DNA from: Treponema sp.
GTDB lineage: Bacteria > Spirochaetota > Spirochaetia > Treponematales > Breznakiellaceae
Assembly: GCA_031281925.1 (NCBI GenBank)
Contig: JAITES010000033.1
Coordinates: 1-7,112, forward strand
DNA length: 7,112 bases
Direction: 5' to 3'
The notes beneath the pieces were generated by a model that worked only from the letters and a program-made list of their open reading frames with translations, searched no databases and was not told where the DNA came from. This document shows, piece by piece, positions 1-6,050 of the stretch. A program made the translations under genes and the position numbers. Numbering within the stretch: position 1 is the first letter of the stretch; the number at the start of each line of letters is the position of its first letter.

Positions 1-5
1 TGCCT

Positions 6-1508
6 ATGGAAACTATTCAACTGAACGGGAAGAATCTTTCTCTGATAAAAGGGCCGGTGATAACGCCGCAGTATGAACGGCAAACCGGAACCATGCGGAT
101 TGTGCATATAGGCCTCGGGCATTTCCACCGGGCACATCAGGCCGTCTATCTGGATAAACTGCTGGCTTCCGGAAAGGAAAAATTCCCCATTTTTGAGATG
201 AATCTTGTTGCCGATCCGCCGGGGCGCTCTCCTGATGGGCTGTTGGGGAAGCAGGATTATCTTTACACGCTGATAACCAGGGGCGACAGGGAAGAAGTAC
301 GGGTTGTAGGTTCTATCGGGGGCTACCTCAATGCCGCGGGGGCAAAAGAGAAGGCTATTGAAAGGCTGGCGGCGGAAACGACGGAGCTAATCACCCTGAC
401 GGTAACGGAGGGGGGCTACCATTACAATCAGCATACGGGAGAACTGCTGCGGGATGATCCTGCGGTAAAAAATGATCTGGAAAGGCCCGGTTCTCCTGAA
501 ACCGCGGCAGGTTTTTTGGCCGCCGGCCTGGTTCTGCGCTATAAAACCAATAAAAAGCCCCTGAACATCCTCTGCTGCGACAACATTCCTGCCAACGGGA
601 AACTCCTCCGCCACTGTGTGTTCAGCCTGCTGCAGGAGAACGCCCCGGAGATCATCCCCTGGGTTGAAGATTCCGTTGCCTTTCCCTCTTCCATGGTGGA
701 CAGGATCACGCCGGGAACTACGGAGGAACGGGTTAAAGAACTGGAGAAGCTTTACGGCATTGCCGATGCCTGGCCTGTTTTTGCGGAAGATTTCATTCAA
801 TGGGTGCTGGAAGACAATTTTGTGACCGGAGCCACCGCTCCGCGTGTTCCCGATTATGCTGCGGCAGGAGTACAGCTTGTAAAAGATGTGGAGCCTTATG
901 AACTGATGAAGATGAGGCTCCTCAACGGCAGTCACTCCGCCCTGGCCTACCCTTCTTACCTGCTCGGTTACCGCCGGGTGGATGAGGCCATGCAGGATCC
1001 GCTAATCCGTGATTTTATCCGGGAACACTACATGGAAGAAGTCACCGTGACCCTCTCTCCGGTGCCGGGGATAGATATCGAAGCCTATAAGGATACCCTT
1101 ATCCGCCGTTTTTCCAACAAAAATACAGGGGATGCCGTGCTGCGTCTGGCCTCCGAAGGTTCCAGCAAGATCCCCAACTTCATGCTGAAACCTCTCCGTG
1201 AAGCGGTAAAGAAGAGGCTTCCCCATACAAATATGATCTTTGCCCTTGCCGCGTGGGCCCGTTTTCTCTCGGGTGAAGATGAGGCGGGAAAATCCATTCC
1301 CATTGAAGACGCGCGGGGAGCGGAAATTTCCGCGGCAGCGAAGAAGGCCCAAAAGATTCCCGGCCTTTTCCTGAAGACGGTAGGTCTGGAGGGTTTAAGC
1401 GGGGAAGAGTTTACGGAACTTGAAAAGAATTTCGCCGGGATTCTGGAAACAATCTACCGTAAAGGCATGAGGGAGGCGCTCAGCGGAATCCGTACCAGGT
1501 TAACATAG
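6..1508 (+). CDS. Mannitol 2-dehydrogenase-like polyol dehydrogenase (long-chain mannitol dehydrogenase family)
   Basis: Probable NAD(P)-dependent cytoplasmic enzyme interconverting a polyol and a ketose, most likely D-mannitol and D-fructose. The 500-residue product has an N-terminal Rossmann segment with IGLGHFHRAHQ (35-45), a TVTEGGY strand (132-138), the CDN motif (191-193), MVDRITP (230-236) and the family signature KMRLLNGSH (302-310). By alignment from memory with Pseudomonas mannitol 2-dehydrogenase, K302 is the general base, N193 and N307 form the oxyanion hole, and H310 also lies in the active site. VPGIDIEAY (353-361) and GSSKIPNF (385-392) resemble that enzyme more than E. coli fructuronate reductase (UxuB), but UxuB and arabinitol dehydrogenase belong to the same family, so the substrate is not certain. 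About 30 residues precede the Rossmann strand, as is usual, so the ATG at 6 fits, although only five bases lie upstream and no ribosome binding site can be seen. The 3' end overlaps the convergent gene by 55 nt. Confidence 0.85.
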   Translation: METIQLNGKNLSLIKGPVITPQYERQTGTMRIVHIGLGHFHRAHQAVYLDKLLASGKEKFPIFEMNLVADPPGRSPDGLLGKQDYLYTLITRGDREEVRVVGSIGGYLNAAGAKEKAIERLAAETTELITLTVTEGGYHYNQHTGELLRDDPAVKNDLERPGSPETAAGFLAAGLVLRYKTNKKPLNILCCDNIPANGKLLRHCVFSLLQENAPEIIPWVEDSVAFPSSMVDRITPGTTEERVKELEKLYGIADAWPVFAEDFIQWVLEDNFVTGATAPRVPDYAAAGVQLVKDVEPYELMKMRLLNGSHSALAYPSYLLGYRRVDEAMQDPLIRDFIREHYMEEVTVTLSPVPGIDIEAYKDTLIRRFSNKNTGDAVLRLASEGSSKIPNFMLKPLREAVKKRLPHTNMIFALAAWARFLSGEDEAGKSIPIEDARGAEISAAAKKAQKIPGLFLKTVGLEGLSGEEFTELEKNFAGILETIYRKGMREALSGIRTRLT

Positions 1509-2803
1509 TGGCCGGGATAACGCGACCGGAAGCGGCTGAAGGCTGTTTCGGCGGCGCTTTCAAAGACGGCGATACGGAATTCACCTTCCTCGTTGAAATA
1601 GGGAAGGAGGACTGCTATGTGGAAGTGCTGCCTGAGCCGCAGTGAAAGATACTGATTCTTCCGGGGAGGGCCGCTCATCTCGGTGTTGATCGAGGCAAGA
1701 TAGACCGTTCCCGGCTCATTGATAGCCAGGGTATAGAGCAGGGGCTGGAGGCCTTCCATGCCGAAGCCTGCGTTTTCGATGTAGCCCGGGTAGGATCGCT
1801 CGCCTGCCGGGGAAGAAGTTTTGGGATCCCGGAGGATCAGATCCGAAAAGGAAGATTCCCGTACTTCAACTTCTTCGATTACGGCAGCCCCCGGAGAGCG
1901 TAAAACCGCCGCGGCGCTGAGCGCCAGATTGCGAGTCCAGTCCAGACCGAAGAAAGGATCGCGCAGTTCCTCAAAGGCTTTGGTAAAGGAAGAACCCCGA
2001 TTCCCCGCGGGCGCCTTGAGCGGGGCAATGGGAAGCGGGGCGCCGGTATAGGGCATGAGGAGCAGATCTATTATCCATTTTGCAAAACCTGAACAGTTAA
2101 GGCCTTTTTCGCCTTCCTGGGGCCTCCCGTCCTTTATAAACACATAGTTCCCGTTTTCGTCTATGGCTCCGTCATCAAGGAAATTCAGGGCAGGCAGCTG
2201 CGAGCGAACGATTTTGATGAATTCTCTTATCTCCCGGTAGTTTGAAGGTTCCGCTTCAAAATATCTCCCGGGGAAACGATCCCCGGCCAGACGGAGAGCC
2301 TCTTCTACGGAAATTTCGTAAAGCCGCTCAAAAGGCACGGGAATGGGCTGGGAACGGAGGACATAGGCATCGTAGAGCACCAGATCCATGAGGCATTTAT
2401 CCCCTGTCCAGGGCCGGAATTGGACATAGGTAAAGGCGTCGCTGCGGAGAAATACCCGGATACGGAGAGCTTCTCCCGTATCTCTGCGGCGGGAGAGCAC
2501 CCAGGAACCCTGGGCATAGCCGGGAAAAGAGCCCATCGTTCTGCCGGCGCCGGACTCCCTGGCGATCACTATGTTGAATTCTTCCCCTTTGGATTCAGTC
2601 CGTATCTCTACCCTGCCCCCTCCTGCCAAATTCCGCCTTTCGGAACCTTTGGCAAGTACCCTGCCGGGGACTTCGAGAAGCCAGGTATCCCGGATTTCCA
2701 GCCTGAGGGCACTGTCGTCGGCGATACGGCTTAAAGGGAGATCTCTTCCTGAAACACAGAGGGGGAGGAAAACCAGCAGGGTGAAGAGGAGTTTTGGCTT
2801 CAT
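1454..2803 (-). CDS. Exported protein with putative NlpC/P60-like cysteine hydrolase domain
   Basis: The 449-residue protein starts with a signal peptide: K2/K4, a hydrophobic core at about 5-16, and a plausible signal peptidase I site after VSG (17-19). A Cys at 16 follows LPL; Leu just before the Cys makes a lipobox unlikely but not excluded. Residues 20-160 look beta-rich and match nothing I know. The C-terminal half carries GLNCSGFAKWIIDLL (234-248), which resembles the catalytic Cys helix of NlpC/P60 peptidases (Cys237), and HFHIAVLLPY (393-402), which resembles the His strand (His393 or His395); Glu415 could be the third residue. If right, it acts in the periplasm on peptidoglycan or a similar amide bond. 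The 155 residues between Cys and His are far more than usual, so the fold is inferred. An in-frame TAG at 2809-2807 directly precedes the ATG and fixes the start; no good Shine-Dalgarno is visible. It is transcribed divergently from the 3075 gene and convergently with the dehydrogenase. Confidence 0.75.
   Translation of the reverse strand: MKPKLLFTLLVFLPLCVSGRDLPLSRIADDSALRLEIRDTWLLEVPGRVLAKGSERRNLAGGGRVEIRTESKGEEFNIVIARESGAGRTMGSFPGYAQGSWVLSRRRDTGEALRIRVFLRSDAFTYVQFRPWTGDKCLMDLVLYDAYVLRSQPIPVPFERLYEISVEEALRLAGDRFPGRYFEAEPSNYREIREFIKIVRSQLPALNFLDDGAIDENGNYVFIKDGRPQEGEKGLNCSGFAKWIIDLLLMPYTGAPLPIAPLKAPAGNRGSSFTKAFEELRDPFFGLDWTRNLALSAAAVLRSPGAAVIEEVEVRESSFSDLILRDPKTSSPAGERSYPGYIENAGFGMEGLQPLLYTLAINEPGTVYLASINTEMSGPPRKNQYLSLRLRQHFHIAVLLPYFNEEGEFRIAVFESAAETAFSRFRSRYPGHYVNLVRIPLSASLMPLR
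1528..1561 (+). other. Candidate RNA hairpin just after the dehydrogenase stop codon
   Basis: About 20 nt past the dehydrogenase stop, AAGCG (1530-1534) pairs with CGCTT (1555-1559) and GCTGAA (1535-1540) pairs with TTCGGC (1547-1552), with a two-base bulge (1553-1554) and a six-base loop. G1529-T1560 and G1528-C1561 can extend the base. No T run follows, so it is not a standard intrinsic terminator. It lies entirely inside the coding sequence of the opposite gene, which may explain the pairing by chance. It could mark the 3' end of the dehydrogenase mRNA. Confidence 0.25.
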
Positions 2804-2943
2804 GCTCTATATGATTATCGGAAAATTGGGACAGATCCAATATAAAATGAAAAGCCAGCATTGATACACAAATAATCCGTCAGCCGTTTTAGCTTTTATT
2901 CAGGGTTGCCATATATCGAAGGAACGGGCCCCATCCGCAACAC

Positions 2944-2962
2944 CCTGCAAACCTTGTGCAGG
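2944..2962. other. Small inverted repeat in the divergent intergenic region
   Basis: CCTGCA (2944-2949) and TGCAGG (2957-2962) form a perfect 6-bp stem around a 7-base loop. No T run follows. It sits mid-way between the divergent starts at 2803 and 3075, so it could be a dyad operator or a hairpin in the leader of a longer transcript. The rest of the 271-bp gap shows no open frame with coding character and no recognisable RNA gene. Confidence 0.25.
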
Positions 2963-3017
2963 AAGGCTGAATTCACCATACATGTATCAATAACCGTCGG
3001 GAAGCCCTGCCCGTATC

Positions 3018-3046
3018 TTTATCTTCACAGAGATTTGTAATATTAT
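3018..3046 (+). promoter_or_regulatory. Candidate sigma-70-type promoter for the 3075 gene
   Basis: An AT-rich block ends in TATTAT (3041-3046), a fair -10 hexamer, with TTTATC (3018-3023) 17 bp upstream as a weak -35 (three of six matches to TTGACA). Transcription would begin near 3053, about 20 nt before the start codon. Overlapping alternatives such as TAATAT (3038-3043) are equally possible. Confidence 0.3.
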
Positions 3047-3065
3047 ATGTATCAGGTAATTTTAT

Positions 3066-3070
3066 GGGGG
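3066..3070 (+). promoter_or_regulatory. Ribosome binding site for the 3075 gene
   Basis: A run of five G residues lies four bases before the ATG at 3075, a purine-rich Shine-Dalgarno-like site with slightly short spacing. An in-frame TAA at 3057-3059 rules out any start further upstream, which supports 3075. An out-of-frame ATG at 3064 overlaps this site and would encode only eight codons before a stop. Confidence 0.5.
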
Positions 3071-3074
3071 CAAA

Positions 3075-4592
3075 ATGGCTGACGGTGTAGTAAACAAGGT
3101 CGTTTCATTCCTTACCGGGGATGCTGCCGGTTCCGAAGACAAGATGGTTCTCAGGACTTACATTAAGGATATCACCCAGAACCGTTATGCAAAGTTTTTC
3201 CGAACCCGTTCCGACGAGTTTGATCCGGCGTTTGCGGTTTTCATTTATGATTTTTACAAGACCCTCTACCCGATAAGGACTTTTCTGCATGAAGTGGGCA
3301 GGATGGAAAGGCTCAAACAGATAGCCATTGAAGCCTTTATGGATCGTACCATCGTGGAAACCATGAGGCATATTTCCCCCGAGGGGGCCGCGGAACGGGC
3401 AAAAAACACTCCTTCCGCCGAACTGGTAACCCAGCTCAAGGAAGATCTTGCCCGTCTGACCGGAGCTTTCGACGAAACCAGGAAGGAAGGGGTCAACCGC
3501 TGTTTCAATCAGATCTCCGCGCTGCACGATTTTACCGGTTTTGACTATATCAGTCTTCTTAAAAAATTCGATCCCGCCATGCCGGAAGGGAATTTCCTCT
3601 ACACTCCCCGTTTCCAGCCTGCCAGGGCGGATTCCCTTATCAAGGACATAACGGAATTTCTGGCGATTTCCCACTATGTGGCCCAGGAGCAGGAATGGAA
3701 AACGGCCTGGGAAGCCATAAAGCTTGCGAATAACGGCGTGGAACTGGTTCCCATGGAAGAATGGAACAGGATCATTGCAGACCTTAAAGATGTAAAGGGC
3801 TCGGGGATCATTGATTACTGCATGCGCTATGCCACAAAAAATCCCGGCTGGCGCTGGCAGCCCAGGATTCCCGGCGAAAATCTGGCAAAAACCTGGCTTG
3901 AAGCCAAACAGAAATCCGTCCAGGGTATCATCGACAAGATAACCAATGCCCAGAGAGCTTCCCAGATCAGCGCCCTGGTTAAGGCGGTATTTAGTGTTCC
4001 CGATATTGTGCGTCTCCACTACTATGTGCCCAGGGAAAACGTGAATTTTGAGCAGAGGGAACTGGACGGCTACATTTACGCCGAGGGGCTCAACTATCTG
4101 GCGGCCTTCCTGCAGGATATGCTTGAAAAGGAAGTGAAGGAACTGTGCGACATCATTCTAATCCGGGGACAGTGGACGAGCAATGCCGCCTCCATGGAAA
4201 TGTCGGAAGCATTCCATCAGATTATAGAGATTCCCGCGGCAATCGGCGAGCTTGATGAAAGCCTTTCGGAAGACGGCGATAACGGTTCCAGACTCCGGGC
4301 GGCCATGCTCCGGGTAGACAGGGACAAGACACAGAGGCGCTACATCAACAGTATCTGCGGCGGCATCAACGATGAAGCCCTGGAAATTATTAACCGTTCG
4401 GCCACGCATCTAATCATCATCGGCAGGCATTTCAAGGCCCTGGTTGACGATTTCCAGAAAAAGCCAAGCGAACTCTTGACCAACTGGAAGGAACTGGCCG
4501 CTTTCTCCAAAGAGCCGCTGGTACACAGGATTTTGGCTTCCTACAAGAGCATCAATTACTTTGTCCAGCTTATGCGGCTCTGCACCCAGTAA
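3075..4592 (+). CDS. Conserved spirochaete-type helical protein of unknown function (possibly DUF5312)
   Basis: I cannot assign a function. The 505-residue product appears almost entirely alpha-helical, with no signal peptide and no membrane segment, so it is probably cytoplasmic. Recognisable stretches are an N-terminal basic/aromatic region with NRYAKFFRTRSDEFDPAFAVFIYDFYK (36-62), a helix-rich middle with GWRWQPRIPGENLAKTWLEAK (258-278), and a C-terminal helical part ending in YKSINYFVQLMRLCTQ. No nucleotide-binding P-loop, metal-binding cluster or other catalytic motif stands out. From memory it resembles a Treponema family catalogued as DUF5312; this is recall, not a search result. Base composition and codon use look like those of its neighbours, which argues against recent transfer. 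It stands alone: divergent from the exported NlpC/P60-like gene and convergent with gcvPB, so it is probably a single-gene transcript. Confidence 0.85.
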   Translation: MADGVVNKVVSFLTGDAAGSEDKMVLRTYIKDITQNRYAKFFRTRSDEFDPAFAVFIYDFYKTLYPIRTFLHEVGRMERLKQIAIEAFMDRTIVETMRHISPEGAAERAKNTPSAELVTQLKEDLARLTGAFDETRKEGVNRCFNQISALHDFTGFDYISLLKKFDPAMPEGNFLYTPRFQPARADSLIKDITEFLAISHYVAQEQEWKTAWEAIKLANNGVELVPMEEWNRIIADLKDVKGSGIIDYCMRYATKNPGWRWQPRIPGENLAKTWLEAKQKSVQGIIDKITNAQRASQISALVKAVFSVPDIVRLHYYVPRENVNFEQRELDGYIYAEGLNYLAAFLQDMLEKEVKELCDIILIRGQWTSNAASMEMSEAFHQIIEIPAAIGELDESLSEDGDNGSRLRAAMLRVDRDKTQRRYINSICGGINDEALEIINRSATHLIIIGRHFKALVDDFQKKPSELLTNWKELAAFSKEPLVHRILASYKSINYFVQLMRLCTQ

Positions 4593-4597
4593 GTTAA

Positions 4598-4629
4598 GCT
4601 TGTTCCAAAAACTGAAGTTTTCGAACAGC
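4598..4629. terminator. Candidate bidirectional hairpin terminator between convergent genes
   Basis: In the 42-bp gap between two convergent stop codons, TGTTC (4601-4605) pairs with GAACA (4623-4627). After a C-C mismatch, AAAAC pairs with GTTTT (4617-4621) around a TGAA loop (4613-4616), with one extra A bulged. GC at 4598-4599 can pair with GC at 4628-4629 across a bulged T. The location is right for ending both the 3075 gene and gcvPB transcripts, but neither side has a strong T tract and the stem is imperfect. Confidence 0.4.
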
Positions 4630-4634
4630 CTCAG

Positions 4635-6050
4635 TTATTTCCATTCATAACGGAGCAGCGGCTGACGGGCGGCTTTTACCTCGTCGGGTCTTGAGACGGC
4701 CGCGCTAAAGGGAGCGCCCCGGAGGGAAGCCGCATCTTCCCCGGCCTTTTGGGCAAGGGAGAGAAACGCGTCCGCCGCGGCGTCGAGGGTTTCCCGTGAT
4801 TCGGTTTCCGTTGGCTCCAGCATCAGGGCTTCATGAACGATTAGCGGGAAGTACACCGTGGGCGGATGGATGCCGCAGTCTTCCAGCCCTTTGGCAATGT
4901 CAAGGGCGCTTACCCCGTATTTTTCCTTTAGAGTTTCCGCGCTCAACACAAATTCATGCATGCAGAAGCCCGGAGAGGCAGCGGGAAATGTTCCTTTTAG
5001 TTTTGCAAGCAGATAGTTGGCATTGAGCACGGCGTTTCCGGCCATGTCTGCCACACCGTCCCTGCCCAGCATGAGAAGGTAGGCGAGGGCCCTTACCGCA
5101 ACAAGAAAGTTCCCGTAGAAACCGTGCACCCGTCCTATGCTTTTGCCCTCTCCGCGGTCTCCCTCAAAGCCGTAAGAGGGCAGAAAATCCGAAAGAATTT
5201 TTTTGCAGCCGACCGGCCCCGAACCCGGCCCTCCGCCGCCGTGGGGGGTGGCAAAGGTCTTGTGGAGATTTATATGCATGACATCAAAACCCATGTCCCC
5301 CGGCCGGAAGAGGCCCGCAATGGCGTTGAGGTTTGCCCCGTCATAGTAGCAGAGCCCTCCCGCCTTATGCACAATCTCTGTTATTTCAAGAATGCCGGTT
5401 TCAAAAAGTCCCAGTGTATTGGGATTGGTCAGCATGATACCCGCAGTATTACTGTCCGTTACCGATTTTAGAGCCTCAAGATCCATGCGGCCGTCTGCGC
5501 CGGACTTGATATTGATTACCGTAAAACCGGCCATGGAAGCGCTGGCAGGATTGGTACCGTGGGCGCTGTCCGGGATGATGATGTTTACCCGCCCGGCGTC
5601 TCCCCTGCTTTCGTGGTAAGCCTTGATCATTAAAAGCCCGGTCAATTCGCCCTGGGCCCCGGCAGCGGGCTGGAAACTGAAGGCGTCCATGCCTGTTATG
5701 GGACAGAGATACCGGGAGAGCATATCAAAGACCTTGAGGCAGCCCCGCAGTGTCCCGGGCTCCTGAAGGGGATGGAGGGAGGTAAAACCGGGAAGGGCAG
5801 CCGCCTCGTCTCCCAGCTTGGGGTTGTACTTCATGGTGCAGGAACCCAGGGGATAGAAACCTCTGTTCACACCGAAGGAACGGCTTTCCAGGGCGCTGTA
5901 ATGGCGGCTGAGGGAATTTTCGTCGATGTTCGGCAGCCTGGCCGGCCTTTTCCGTGTCAGTTCCCGCGGCAGTGATACTACAGGCACATCGCAGGGCGGC
6001 AATATGGCAGAAGATCTGCCTTCCCTGCTTTTTTCAAAAATCAGTTCCAT
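4635..6050 (-). CDS. gcvPB: Glycine dehydrogenase (decarboxylating) subunit 2, GcvPB (P-protein, PLP-binding)
   Basis: C-terminal half of the split P-protein of the glycine cleavage system. With GcvPA it decarboxylates glycine using PLP and passes the aminomethyl group to lipoylated GcvH. The 471-residue product has FYPLGSCTMKYNPK (65-78), DSAHGTNPASA (161-171), YDGANLNAI (236-244) and the cofactor motif NLHKTFATPHGGGGPGSGP (261-279), where Lys264 should form the Schiff base with PLP, followed by HGFYGNFLV (309-317). All key motifs are intact and the length is close to that usual for this subunit. The frame is open 22 codons further upstream to an ATG at 6116, but that part lies inside gcvPA. 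The ATG at 6050 is preferred because it has an AGGGAG site five bases before it and yields a normal N-terminus (MELIFEKSREGRSS). It is the downstream gene of the gcvPA-gcvPB pair. Confidence 0.96.
   Translation of the reverse strand: MELIFEKSREGRSSAILPPCDVPVVSLPRELTRKRPARLPNIDENSLSRHYSALESRSFGVNRGFYPLGSCTMKYNPKLGDEAAALPGFTSLHPLQEPGTLRGCLKVFDMLSRYLCPITGMDAFSFQPAAGAQGELTGLLMIKAYHESRGDAGRVNIIIPDSAHGTNPASASMAGFTVINIKSGADGRMDLEALKSVTDSNTAGIMLTNPNTLGLFETGILEITEIVHKAGGLCYYDGANLNAIAGLFRPGDMGFDVMHINLHKTFATPHGGGGPGSGPVGCKKILSDFLPSYGFEGDRGEGKSIGRVHGFYGNFLVAVRALAYLLMLGRDGVADMAGNAVLNANYLLAKLKGTFPAASPGFCMHEFVLSAETLKEKYGVSALDIAKGLEDCGIHPPTVYFPLIVHEALMLEPTETESRETLDAAADAFLSLAQKAGEDAASLRGAPFSAAVSRPDEVKAARQPLLRYEWK

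Larger units (their letters stand above)
2860..3054. repeat. Three copies of TGTATCA in the divergent intergenic region
   Basis: TGTATCA occurs on the minus strand at 2868-2862 and on the plus strand at 2983-2989 and 3048-3054. The first two copies extend to a 9-bp inverted match, TGTATCAAT (2868-2860 minus, 2983-2991 plus). One copy lies about 57 nt upstream of the minus-strand gene start at 2803. Another lies just after the candidate -10 of the plus-strand gene, where a bound protein could block transcription. I saw no further copy elsewhere in the window by eye. An operator for a shared regulator is possible but unproven; a 7-mer in AT-rich DNA may also recur by chance. Confidence 0.3.

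Noticed and set aside
387..935. A 182-codon open frame on the minus strand inside the dehydrogenase gene.
   Set aside because: It is antisense to a sequence coding strongly conserved enzyme motifs (CDN, MVDRITP, the Lys302 region), and its translation resembles nothing. It is a by-product of the opposite-strand codons.
2595..2861. An 88-codon minus-strand frame spanning the 5' end of the exported-protein gene and its upstream region.
   Set aside because: It overlaps the signal peptide region in another frame and has an unlikely composition. The 2803 start with a proper signal peptide accounts for this DNA.
2804..3074. A possible small RNA gene or riboswitch in the divergent intergenic region.
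   Set aside because: Only one 6-bp hairpin and no terminator-like T tract are visible, and no known riboswitch core could be recognised by eye.
3064..3090. An out-of-frame upstream ATG giving an eight-codon frame overlapping the start of the 3075 gene.
   Set aside because: It has no ribosome binding site of its own and its G run is better explained as the Shine-Dalgarno of the real start. It is too short to judge as a leader peptide.
3105..4019. A 304-codon open frame on the minus strand inside the helical-protein gene.
   Set aside because: It is fully antisense to a gene with a good start context and coherent protein character. Its translation is rich in Gly, Phe and His with no recognisable motif, and no ribosome binding site is evident.
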